A stretch of 6,324 nt of DNA from an uncultured Prevotella sp. (GTDB lineage Bacteria > Bacteroidota > Bacteroidia > Bacteroidales > Bacteroidaceae). Made by a program: the position numbers and the translations under genes. Where the stretch lies: contig ONMG01000204.1 in assembly GCA_900318855.1 (NCBI GenBank), positions 1 through 6,324 on the forward strand, in the 5' to 3' direction. Shown here piece by piece: positions 1 to 6,324 of this stretch (position 1 is its first letter; each line of letters opens with the position of its first letter). The notes beneath the pieces are model-generated. The model saw nothing but the letters and a program-made list of their open reading frames with translations, ran no database searches and was not told the origin of the DNA.

Positions 1-18
1 ATTGCGGATGCCGTTAGC

Positions 19-1371
19 TCAGTTTTCTTTGATTCTGATGAAGGCATTCGACAGGATAGCCGCTATTCCGCCCGTGGTGATGCCGCTTGCAAAGATGCTG
101 TGCACCACGGTTGGCATCTTGTCAAGGATGCCGGGTACCAGCTCAACACTCATGCCCAAGGAGAAGCTGATGGCCATCACCAAGATAGCCTTGCGGTTGA
201 GCGGAGTAGAGGCGATGATGCGGATACCTGCTGCTGCCACAGTGCCGAACATGAGCAGAGTGGCCCCACCTAAGACACAGCTTGGAATCAAGGAGAAACC
301 TTGCCCGATGATGGGGAAGAGGCCCAAGAGGAAGAGGATGGCGGCAATGTAGTAGCCTACATAGCGGCTCGCCACACCAGTGAGCTGAATCATGCCGTTG
401 TTTTGAGCAAAGATGGAGTTGGGGAAACTATTGAATACGGCTGCAAGGAAGGAGTTGAAGCCATCGGCGAGAATGCCGCCTTGTGCCCGCTTCATAAATA
501 CTTTCCCCTCAACGGGCTGTCCAGAGATGAGGGAGTTGGCGGTGATATCGCCGAAGGCCTCTACGGAGGTAACGAGATAGATGAGGCCTAACGCGATGAT
601 GGTGCCCGTGTCGAAGCGCAGACCGTACTTGAACGGAATGGGCAGGTTGATATGCTCGGAGAGGTTGAGCCCGCTGAGGTCCATCATCCCAGTGAAGTAG
701 GCCACGGTGCAGCCTATCACTATGCCGATAGCAATGGAGCCCATGCGCAGGAACTTGTTGGTGGACCGGTTGAAAGCCACGATGCTGAGCAGTACCAGCG
801 TAGCGAGTCCGAGGTTGGGGAGCGAGCCGAAGGTGCCGTTGTCGACAGCAGCCTGTCCGCCGCCGCAAGCCTGGATGCCCACTTTGATAAGGCAGAGGCC
901 AATGAGTGTCACCACGATGCCTGCAACAAGTGGTGTTATCACCTTGCGGGCATAGGGCAACAGTCGGCTTACTGCCATCTCGACTAAGGAGGCCACCAGA
1001 CAGCCTCCGAAGATGTAGCTCAGACCGAGGGATACGTCCATCTTGCCATTTACCATGCCCAGCATGCCGGCGGCAATAATGGGGTTGATGAAGCTGAATG
1101 AGGTGCCCTGTATGCAAAGCAGGCCGGCTCCTATAGGTCCGAAGCGGTGGCACTGAACGAAAGTGGACAGGCCCGAGACAAAGAGCGACATTGAGACTAA
1201 GAAGCCTGTGGTCTCGACATCGAAGCGAAGGGCTGAACTGATGATAAGTGCAGGCGTGATGATGGCCACGACGATGGCCAGCAGGTGTTGGAGCGCGGCA
1301 ATGAGGGATTCACGAAGGGGCGGACGGTCTTCCAGACCGTAGACCAGTTGGCTGTGGTTTTCTGATTCCAT
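19..1371 (-). CDS. pbuX: NCS2-family xanthine/purine permease (XanQ/PbuX type)
   Basis: This is an inner-membrane nucleobase:cation symporter that probably imports xanthine for the phosphoribosyltransferase encoded just upstream. The 450-residue product is hydrophobic throughout and has the usual NCS2 length. It carries the NCS2 signature QNNGMIQLTGVASR (residues 323-336) and SVEAFGDI around the conserved Glu271. Compared from memory with E. coli XanQ, the substrate-site residues His31, Glu272, Asp304, Gln324 and Asn325 correspond to His29, Glu271, Asp303, Gln323 and Asn324 here. XanQ Asn93 appears to be Ser91. The ATG shares its A with the xpt stop (TAATG), which fixes the start and suggests translational coupling, as in the xpt-pbuX operon of Bacillus subtilis. 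The gene symbol follows that arrangement, although the sequence looks closer to XanQ. Family assignment is firm. The exact substrate (xanthine, uric acid or both) is inferred. Confidence 0.93.
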   Translation of the reverse strand: MESENHSQLVYGLEDRPPLRESLIAALQHLLAIVVAIITPALIISSALRFDVETTGFLVSMSLFVSGLSTFVQCHRFGPIGAGLLCIQGTSFSFINPIIAAGMLGMVNGKMDVSLGLSYIFGGCLVASLVEMAVSRLLPYARKVITPLVAGIVVTLIGLCLIKVGIQACGGGQAAVDNGTFGSLPNLGLATLVLLSIVAFNRSTNKFLRMGSIAIGIVIGCTVAYFTGMMDLSGLNLSEHINLPIPFKYGLRFDTGTIIALGLIYLVTSVEAFGDITANSLISGQPVEGKVFMKRAQGGILADGFNSFLAAVFNSFPNSIFAQNNGMIQLTGVASRYVGYYIAAILFLLGLFPIIGQGFSLIPSCVLGGATLLMFGTVAAAGIRIIASTPLNRKAILVMAISFSLGMSVELVPGILDKMPTVVHSIFASGITTGGIAAILSNAFIRIKEN

Positions 1372-1940
1372 TATTCTCTGATTTTGATTGTGCAGTTGTC
1401 GAGAGAGTCGATGATGGCCAGACTTTCACAGCGGATGCCGGCTTTTTCTATCACTTGGCGCCCATGCTGGAAGGCTTTCTCAATAATGAATCCCATGCCT
1501 ACCAGCTCGGCTCCTGCCTGCTGGCAGAGGTCGATGATGCCTTTGGCTGCATTGCCGTAAGCCAGGAAGTCGTCGATGAAGAGCACTTTGTCAGCAGGTG
1601 TGAGGTAGTCGCGCGAGATGACGACGTGGTACTCCCGTTGCTTGGTGAATGAGAAGACTGTGGTGGAGAGCATGTTGTCGAGGGTCGATGGTTTCTTCTT
1701 CTTGGCGAAGACCACGGGCAGGTCGAGCAGGAACCCCATCATGATAGCAGGGGCGATGCCGCTGGCTTCGATGGTGATAATCTTGTTGATTTCCGTCGAG
1801 GCATAACGGCGAATGAATTCAATGGCAATCTGCTTCATGAGGTTGGGGTCCATCTGGTGATTGATGAACTTGTCGACTTTCAGGATTCCACCAGGATAGC
1901 ATTTGCCGTCTCTGAGGATACGTTCTTTTAATGCTTTCAT
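1371..1940 (-). CDS. xpt: Xanthine phosphoribosyltransferase
   Basis: This cytosolic salvage enzyme transfers the phosphoribosyl group of PRPP to xanthine, giving XMP on the way to GMP. The 189-residue product has normal length for the Bacillus-type Xpt family. It starts MKALKERI, followed by LKVDKFINHQMDP (residues 20-32), TIEASGIAPA (56-65), VVFAKKKKPSTLDN (76-89) and the PRPP-binding loop VLFIDDFLAYGNAA (119-132), with the paired acids Asp123-Asp124. All of these match B. subtilis Xpt as I remember it. The ATG follows a 112-nt gap after the peptidase gene, and no strong Shine-Dalgarno sequence precedes it, which is common in Bacteroidota. The stop codon overlaps the permease start by one base, so the two form an import-and-capture pair. 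I saw no purine riboswitch upstream. Adenine phosphoribosyltransferase is the nearest alternative, but the motifs favour Xpt clearly. Confidence 0.95.
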   Translation of the reverse strand: MKALKERILRDGKCYPGGILKVDKFINHQMDPNLMKQIAIEFIRRYASTEINKIITIEASGIAPAIMMGFLLDLPVVFAKKKKPSTLDNMLSTTVFSFTKQREYHVVISRDYLTPADKVLFIDDFLAYGNAAKGIIDLCQQAGAELVGMGFIIEKAFQHGRQVIEKAGIRCESLAIIDSLDNCTIKIRE

Positions 1941-2052
1941 TGTGATGTTATGGTACGTATATAGTTATGGCGCTCTGATAGTGGGGACGCACTGTTCGTT
2001 GACAATCGGATGTGGCTGCGTTGTTGGGGGAGCCACGGTGGAAAGGGTACGT

Positions 2053-3186
2053 CTATCGATGGCGGGTTGATTGTATGCGCCCGTTCTTCGATAGGGTGAG
2101 CGTGGCAGCCTGTAGCGATTTCTTCGTGTGGTCGAAGAGCTGCTCGGGATTGAAGTTGCGGCCTCTGAAATGGGTCTCAAAGTGCAGGTGCTCTGTTGTG
2201 GCTCGGCCGGTGCGCCCTGTGAGGCCGATTACCTGGCCTGCCTTGACGTGTTGGCCTACCTTAACCAGATTCTTGGATTGGTGGCTGTAGAGGGTTTCAA
2301 AGCCAAAAGCGTGGCGGATGACGATACAATTGCCATAGCCGAAGTAGGGGCCGGAGCGCGTCACTACTCCGTCGAAAGCTGCCAGGATGTTATCATTGGG
2401 CTTGGTCTTGATATCGACTCCCGAGTGTCCCCGTCGTCCTCCGAAGGGACTTATGACATGGCTTCCTGGCAGCGGGTAGGACCAGTGCTCTTCGGATATG
2501 GCCTCGAGGTCGAGGCGGAAGGTGGCATTGTCCTGGAACGGGTCCTCATTCTCCTCGGGGTCGAGTGAGACCGATTCTTTCTCGCTGGTCTTGCTGGAGC
2601 CTGTTACGTCGACCGTGTTGCCGTTTTTCTTACAGAGGAGGGTTTGCCGCCGCAATTGATGGTTGCGCATGTTGAGGAGGATGTGTGGGTTAATCTTGCC
2701 ACCGTTCACCATGATAGCAAAGTTGCATACGGCTTGTTTTCCATCATCACCCACTATAGCAATGGTTTGCCCGGCTGCCACATGCTGTCCCACGTTGACG
2801 AGGTTTTCCGCATTGTTGGCATACATGGTCTCCAGTCCATTCTTGTGGCGGATGACTATCACATTGCCGTAGTCGCCCTGTCGACGCGAGAGGCGCACCG
2901 TGCCATCAAACATGGCCTTGATGGCATCACCCTTCTTGGTGGTTATTGCCAGGATGTTGTCGTGCCGGAGCTGGGCCTTTCCCACAGGAAGTGGAAAGGA
3001 GTACTCACCGGGCGGCAGATGGTTGAAGTCGATAGTGAAAGCGTCCGATTGACTGAACAGACCAGGGGTGACGATACTGATTTGTTGCTGCTCTGCAGCC
3101 GTGAACAGGTTCTTCACGGGCGTGAATGCACTCGCCGAAGCAACTATAAATACTGTAATGATGGTTCTTAGTCGGGTTCTATTCAT
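2053..3186 (-). CDS. Secreted M23 (LytM-type) peptidase with a degenerate and an intact domain
   Basis: This is a probable periplasmic zinc endopeptidase acting on peptidoglycan cross-links (377 residues). Residues 1-20 form a signal peptide: basic start, hydrophobic core, Ala18-Ser19-Ala20 before a likely cut after Ala20. No lipobox cysteine is seen. Two LytM domains follow. The C-terminal one (about 245-350) has the full metal set HSGVD (His254, Asp258) and HLH (His333, His335), plus His302 in LYSH, so it should be active. The N-terminal one (about 66-170) aligns to it without gaps at an offset of 178 residues, but the five positions are Asp76, Ala80, Asn124, Asn155 and Ala157, so it cannot bind zinc in the usual way. 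A polar, acidic linker (about 185-230) joins them. The start is bounded by an in-frame TAG three codons upstream. The gene follows pgeF by 45 nt. The exact bond cleaved cannot be told from sequence. Confidence 0.92.
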   Translation of the reverse strand: MNRTRLRTIITVFIVASASAFTPVKNLFTAAEQQQISIVTPGLFSQSDAFTIDFNHLPPGEYSFPLPVGKAQLRHDNILAITTKKGDAIKAMFDGTVRLSRRQGDYGNVIVIRHKNGLETMYANNAENLVNVGQHVAAGQTIAIVGDDGKQAVCNFAIMVNGGKINPHILLNMRNHQLRRQTLLCKKNGNTVDVTGSSKTSEKESVSLDPEENEDPFQDNATFRLDLEAISEEHWSYPLPGSHVISPFGGRRGHSGVDIKTKPNDNILAAFDGVVTRSGPYFGYGNCIVIRHAFGFETLYSHQSKNLVKVGQHVKAGQVIGLTGRTGRATTEHLHFETHFRGRNFNPEQLFDHTKKSLQAATLTLSKNGRIQSTRHR

Positions 3187-3231
3187 TGTGTGCTAAATTA
3201 TGCTCCTTGTGGAATTCAGGAGTGCCCTCTG

Positions 3232-4059
3232 TCATCTGATGAGGATGGCTGTAAAGATTCTGCCGCTCTGCGTACCCATCCGGCGGGCTGAGAAGAAGTC
3301 GTTATATTCGTAATAGGTGCAGATGCCCGCGTCGTGGATGTTGTCTGCCGTGAGGCCTGCTGTCTCAAGCTGGAGCCGGTTGCAATGCTTCAAATCGATG
3401 TGCCATTTGCTTGGGCTCTTCGCCTCAGACTTGTGCATTGGGGGGAAGCGTCGGGCTATGTCAGGCATGTGGAAACCTTCTTGGGAAAATGCGGTATAGA
3501 CTTCATCGCCCACTTCGAAGGCCTCAAGTGAGATGCCGGGGCCTATAACTGCCTTGAGCTCGCGGGGGTGGCTGCCGTAATGCTGCTGCATGGCTTCGAC
3601 AGCGCGCTCGGCTATTCGTTGTACGGTGCCCCGCCAACCGGCATGTATGGCTGCGGAGGCATGATGGACAGCGTCGTAGAGGAGGATTGGAATACAGTCG
3701 GCCGTAGACACCCCGATGCACAGACCACGGGTGTTGGTGAGCAAGGCGTCAACTCCGTCAAGCAGCGAGCGCTGACTGTCATTCTGCATGGATAAGAAAG
3801 ATTCGTCGATGGGCATGCAGACCGTTGAATGTGTCTGATGAGGCATCACGATATTCCTGTCGTCTATGTGGAGTTGGCTACTGAGCAAAGTCTTGTTGGC
3901 TGTTGTCGCCGTTTCGGTGTCGCCGCAGAAGGTGTTGATATTGAAGCTGGCATAGTTGCCTTCCCCCACGCCGCCGTGTCGTGTCGTACTGAATGCGGTT
4001 ACCTCGTCGCCGAGTGCATAGTAGAGTAGCTGTGGTGTGTGACTGTTTCCCTCCGTCAT
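3232..4059 (-). CDS. pgeF: PgeF/YfiH/YlmD-family protein (multicopper oxidase-like, DUF152)
   Basis: The 275-residue product has usual family length. The family is known under several roles: peptidoglycan-editing factor in E. coli (removing wrongly inserted L-Ser from the stem peptide), 'polyphenol oxidase/laccase', and, through the mammalian homologue FAMIN/LACC1, an enzyme that cleaves and deaminates purine nucleosides. Visible motifs are TRHGGVG (residues 26-32), MPHQTHS (72-78), STADCIPIL (118-126), AIHAGWRGT (137-145) and IGPGI (172-176). The likely metal ligands are His77, Cys122 and His139, all present, so the protein should be functional. No signal peptide is seen, so it acts in the cytosol. 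The gene starts 12 nt after obg and lies between purine genes and a cell-wall peptidase, which does not settle the role. Family membership is firm; the physiological substrate is open. Confidence 0.93.
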   Translation of the reverse strand: MTEGNSHTPQLLYYALGDEVTAFSTTRHGGVGEGNYASFNINTFCGDTETATTANKTLLSSQLHIDDRNIVMPHQTHSTVCMPIDESFLSMQNDSQRSLLDGVDALLTNTRGLCIGVSTADCIPILLYDAVHHASAAIHAGWRGTVQRIAERAVEAMQQHYGSHPRELKAVIGPGISLEAFEVGDEVYTAFSQEGFHMPDIARRFPPMHKSEAKSPSKWHIDLKHCNRLQLETAGLTADNIHDAGICTYYEYNDFFSARRMGTQSGRIFTAILIR

Positions 4060-4071
4060 GCTTTGCCGTTT

Positions 4072-5238
4072 CTATTCGTCATCGATGTATTCAAAGTCGT
4101 TGAGGTCTTCAATGTCGTCCTGATTGCCGTCTTCCTCTTCTATGTCATTGTCGGGCAGTTCTTCTTTCAGTTCCTCGGGCAACTCTGCCAGATCCTTGTC
4201 CCGGTGCACGAGAGTGTCCTCTGCAGTAATCTCTTGCAACTTGTTGCTCTCGCTGTTGAGTTCCTTCCAGAGGATGTCCTTTAGTTCCGATAGCCCTTGT
4301 CCGGTTACCGCAGAGATAAACACGCAAGGAACATCGTCGGGCAGTGTCGGGCGCAGCAGAGCCATGAGCTCCTCGTCGATGAGGTCGGATTTTGTAATGG
4401 CCAGTACCCTGTGTTTGTCGAGCATCTCGGGATTGAAGTTGCGAAGCTCACCTAACAGCACGTCGTACTCATGGCGGATGTCATCGGCGTCTGAAGGTAT
4501 CATGAAGAGCAGCAGTGAGTTGCGCTCGATATGTCGCAGGAACCGTAGTCCCAGTCCTTTGCCTTCGCTGGCCCCTTCGATGATTCCTGGAATATCGGCC
4601 ATGACGAACGACTGGCGGTTGCGGTATTCCACAATTCCGAGTGAAGGTTCCAGTGTGGTGAAGGGATAGTTGGCTATCTTGGGCTTGGCACTCGAGAGCG
4701 AAGACAGCAGCGTCGATTTCCCTGCATTAGGGAAGCCCACCAGGCCGACATCGGCTAAGAGCTTGAGTTCCAATATCACCGTCATCTCCTCCATGGGCTC
4801 TCCCGGTTGGGCGTAACGGGGAGTCTGATTGGTGGATGTGCGGAACTGGAAGTTGCCAAGTCCGCCGCGCCCTCCTTTGAGTAGCAGCACCTCTTGTCCG
4901 TCATAAGTGACGTCACAGATGTATTTCCCGGTCTCCGCATTGTAGCAGACAGTGCCACAGGGTACGTCGATAAACACATCCTTACCGTCGGTTCCATGAC
5001 ATTTGTCGCGCCCTCCGTTGCCTCCATGTTCGGCAAAGATATGTCGCTGATATTTCAAGTGGAGCAGTGTCCAGTAATTGTGGTTGCCACGCAGATAGAT
5101 GCTGCCTCCACGCCCTCCGTCACCTCCGTCGGGGCCACCATTGGGCTGATACTTCACGTGGCGCAGGTGCATGGAGCCCCTGCCACCTTTTCCCGAACGG
5201 CAGTAAATCTTTACATAGTCTACGAAGTTGGAGTCCAT
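4072..5238 (-). CDS. obg: Obg GTPase, ribosome assembly factor
   Basis: Obg is a cytosolic GTPase that binds the large ribosomal subunit and links its assembly to GTP and (p)ppGpp levels. The 388-residue product has three parts. Residues 1 to about 158 are the glycine-rich Obg fold, with repeated GG pairs such as GGPDGGDGGRGG (34-45) and KGGRGGLGN (121-129). The G domain follows, with all five motifs: G1 GFPNAGKS (168-175), G2 Thr in FTTLEP (193-198), G3 DIPG (215-218), G4 TKSD (282-285) and G5 SAV (309-311). From about residue 338 comes an acidic tail, with 24 Asp/Glu in the last 51 residues. The start MDSNFVDYVKI matches the family's conserved beginning, so the ATG is secure. It follows adk after 102 nt that include a hairpin, and precedes pgeF by 12 nt. 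No motif is missing. Confidence 0.98.
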   Translation of the reverse strand: MDSNFVDYVKIYCRSGKGGRGSMHLRHVKYQPNGGPDGGDGGRGGSIYLRGNHNYWTLLHLKYQRHIFAEHGGNGGRDKCHGTDGKDVFIDVPCGTVCYNAETGKYICDVTYDGQEVLLLKGGRGGLGNFQFRTSTNQTPRYAQPGEPMEEMTVILELKLLADVGLVGFPNAGKSTLLSSLSSAKPKIANYPFTTLEPSLGIVEYRNRQSFVMADIPGIIEGASEGKGLGLRFLRHIERNSLLLFMIPSDADDIRHEYDVLLGELRNFNPEMLDKHRVLAITKSDLIDEELMALLRPTLPDDVPCVFISAVTGQGLSELKDILWKELNSESNKLQEITAEDTLVHRDKDLAELPEELKEELPDNDIEEEDGNQDDIEDLNDFEYIDDE

Positions 5239-5284
5239 TGGCTGATAGGATGTATCTTATGAAACGGTGGTTTAGTGCAAGAAA

Positions 5285-5332
5285 CTGAAGAAAAGCGGTG
5301 GGCGCACGTAGAGAGCCTGCCACCCAACCGCT
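5285..5332 (-). terminator. Terminator-like hairpin between adk and obg
   Basis: Read on the minus strand, AGCGGTTGGG (5332-5323) can pair with CCCACCGCT (5302-5294), giving nine pairs with a single bulged T around a 20-nt loop. The loop can close further through GCA/TGC. A U-rich run (TTTCTTC, 5293-5287) follows at once. The hairpin begins 8 nt after the adk stop codon. The shape is that of an intrinsic terminator or attenuator that would end or thin out hpt-adk transcripts before obg. The run is interrupted by C, so termination may be partial. The pairing was done by eye, without an energy calculation. Confidence 0.55.
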
Positions 5333-5340
5333 GTGGACTG

Positions 5341-5913
5341 TTAAAGATTATCGATTACCTTGCAGATGTCGCCGAAGATGCTGTCGACATTGCCAAGGCC
5401 ATTGATGTGATAATGAATGCCTTCTTTTTCGTACCACTCAATGAGCGGGGCTGTCTGATTGTGGTACACAGTGAGACGCTTCTGGATGGTGGCTTCGTTG
5501 TCATCGCTTCGTCCGCTCTCTTTGCCACGGAGCAAGAGGCGCTTCTTGAGTTCCTCCTCTGGGACGTCGAGCTCTATCATCGCAGCCACCTTGTGTCCGC
5601 GCTCTGCGAGCATTTTCTTCAATGCCTCTGCTTGCGGAATGGTGCGGGGGAAGCCATCGAAGATGACTCCTTTATGGTCTTTGCCGAATCCGTCGTACAC
5701 ATGAGCAAGGATGCTCACCATGAGGTCGTCGGGGATGAGCTGACCGTTGTCGATGTATCCCTTAGCCGTCTTGCCGAGTTCTGTGCCGTTCTTAATCTCA
5801 TTTCTGAGTACGTCTCCAGTCGAGATGTGGCCAAAGCCGTACTTCTCAATCATTTTCTCGCTTTGGGTGCCTTTTCCCGAGCCGGGAGCACCGAAGATTA
5901 CGATGTTCTTCAT
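5341..5913 (-). CDS. adk: Adenylate kinase, short (LID-less) type
   Basis: This essential cytosolic enzyme catalyses AMP + ATP to 2 ADP. The 190-residue product shows the P-loop GAPGSGKGT (residues 8-16), the AMP-site segment HISTGD (29-34) with Arg37, FDGFPRT (85-91) with Arg90, and LLLRG (126-130) followed by GRSDDN (134-139), with Arg129 and Arg135 placed as in the family's phosphate-binding arginines. Between Arg129 and Arg135 there are only a few residues, so the long LID domain and its zinc-binding cysteines, found in many bacterial enzymes of about 215 residues, are missing. This is the short type. The ATG lies 15 nt after the hpt stop and is preceded by the A-rich stretch AGAAAAGAA. 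Co-transcription with hpt is likely, and it joins base salvage to the AMP/ADP/ATP pool. Confidence 0.98.
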   Translation of the reverse strand: MKNIVIFGAPGSGKGTQSEKMIEKYGFGHISTGDVLRNEIKNGTELGKTAKGYIDNGQLIPDDLMVSILAHVYDGFGKDHKGVIFDGFPRTIPQAEALKKMLAERGHKVAAMIELDVPEEELKKRLLLRGKESGRSDDNEATIQKRLTVYHNQTAPLIEWYEKEGIHYHINGLGNVDSIFGDICKVIDNL

Positions 5914-5928
5914 TTCTTTTCTATACTT

Positions 5929-6324
5929 CTAATCAACGATTGTGTAAATATCTCTTAGGTTGCGCCCTTGCTGGTCGTAGTCGAGTCCATAGCCGACAAT
6001 GAAGTCGTCGGGTATTTCCATCGCAACATAGGTGAGGGGCACTTGTACTTTCAGCCTTCCAGGCTTGGCAAGCAGTGTGCAGACCTGCAGTGAGGCTGGG
6101 TCTTTCGGCCGCAGGCTGTCAAGCATGTGGCTCATGGTGAAACCCGTGTCCACGATGTCTTCCACGATGATTACATGCCGGTCAGTAATGGGCTGGCCGA
6201 TGCCTATCATCTCCTTGATCTTACCCGTGGAGGCTGTTCCCTCGTAGGATGCGAGCTTGACAAAAGAAATCTCACAGGGAATAGAGATGAAGCGCATAAG
6301 GTCGGCAGCGAAGATGAAGGAGCC
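5929..6324 (-). CDS. hpt: Hypoxanthine phosphoribosyltransferase, 5' end outside window
   Basis: This cytosolic purine salvage enzyme makes IMP (and usually GMP) from hypoxanthine (or guanine) and PRPP. The last 131 residues are visible. The open frame runs off the right edge at GSFIFAADLMR, which belongs to the diphosphate-binding loop region, so roughly 45 N-terminal residues are expected beyond the window. The internal ATG at 6297 is not the true start. Numbering from the first visible residue, one sees SYEGT (26-30, flexible loop), the PRPP motif VIIVEDIVDTG (51-61) with the catalytic Asp59, LLAKPGR (84-90) with Lys87 for the purine carbonyl, and IPDDFIVGYGLDY (104-116) with Phe108 for base stacking and the metal-binding Asp115. 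These follow the human HPRT pattern. The stop codon lies 15 nt before adk. The guanine-versus-hypoxanthine preference cannot be told from sequence. Confidence 0.95.
   Translation of the reverse strand, partial: GSFIFAADLMRFISIPCEISFVKLASYEGTASTGKIKEMIGIGQPITDRHVIIVEDIVDTGFTMSHMLDSLRPKDPASLQVCTLLAKPGRLKVQVPLTYVAMEIPDDFIVGYGLDYDQQGRNLRDIYTIVD

Noticed and set aside
1947..1970. Exact 7-base direct repeat (CCATAAC on the minus strand, at 1964-1970 and 1947-1953) just upstream of xpt, possibly an operator.
   Set aside because: The copies are short and do not extend beyond 7 bases. A chance pair of 7-mers in a gap of about 110 nt is not rare. Without comparison to related leaders there is no support for a binding site.
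2012..2036. Perfect 6-bp inverted repeat (GTGGCT/AGCCAC, 13-nt loop) shortly after the M23 peptidase stop codon, considered as a terminator.
   Set aside because: The stem is short and no U-rich run follows on the minus strand, so it lacks the second half of an intrinsic terminator.
1965..2052. Possible promoter for xpt: a TTGTCA-like element and an AT-rich stretch in the gap upstream.
   Set aside because: Neither the sigma-70 form nor the Bacteroidota TTTG/TAnnTTTG pattern is matched well enough. The -10-like segment is weak.
2128..3171. Long plus-strand open frames opposite the M23 peptidase gene (for example 2128-2568 and 2644-3171).
   Set aside because: They lie wholly within a well-supported minus-strand gene, show no recognisable motif, and follow its codon pattern in the antisense frame. 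They are shadows.
4225..5238. Repeated glycine stretches of Obg considered as a possible coding repeat or expansion.
   Set aside because: Glycine-rich repeats are the normal Obg fold and the length is typical, so nothing unusual is needed to explain them.
5275..5958. Plus-strand open frame of 227 codons covering adk antisense.
   Set aside because: It mirrors the adk coding frame, has no family motif, and would overlap the terminator-like hairpin and the hpt end. It is a shadow of adk.

Overview
The window reads as an ordinary chromosomal segment from a member of the Bacteroidota, most likely Bacteroidales and probably Prevotella-like. The basis is the Obg protein, whose N-terminal domain and long acidic tail look like those of Prevotella/Bacteroides; the gene order hpt-adk-obg-pgeF-M23 peptidase, which I recall from that group; A-rich start regions without clear Shine-Dalgarno sequences; and a short-type adenylate kinase. 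No database search was possible, so the genus is an inference.

All seven genes lie on the minus strand, so the transcript runs from high to low coordinates. In transcription order they are: the 3' two-thirds or so of hypoxanthine phosphoribosyltransferase (hpt, cut by the window's right edge); adenylate kinase (adk), 15 nt later; a 102-nt gap holding a terminator-like hairpin; the ribosome-associated GTPase Obg; a PgeF/YfiH-family protein 12 nt later; a secreted peptidase with two LytM/M23 domains, the first degenerate, 45 nt later; a 112-nt gap; xanthine phosphoribosyltransferase (xpt); and a XanQ-type NCS2 purine permease whose start codon overlaps the xpt stop codon (TAATG). The coding density is high. 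There is no gene-free stretch over 300 nt, and I see no RNA gene, insertion sequence, phage gene or CRISPR array.

The common theme is purine salvage. The permease imports xanthine (or a related oxopurine), Xpt and Hpt convert free bases to nucleoside monophosphates with PRPP, and Adk balances AMP/ADP/ATP. PgeF-family proteins have been reported both as peptidoglycan-editing factors and as purine nucleoside-cleaving enzymes. Here pgeF sits between the purine genes and a cell-wall peptidase, so its neighbourhood fits either role. Obg links guanine nucleotide status to ribosome assembly. I found no convincing sign of an undescribed system. The points most worth a second look are the tandem active/inactive LytM architecture, the pgeF context, the substrate-selectivity residue in the permease, and the hairpin that splits the cluster between adk and obg.
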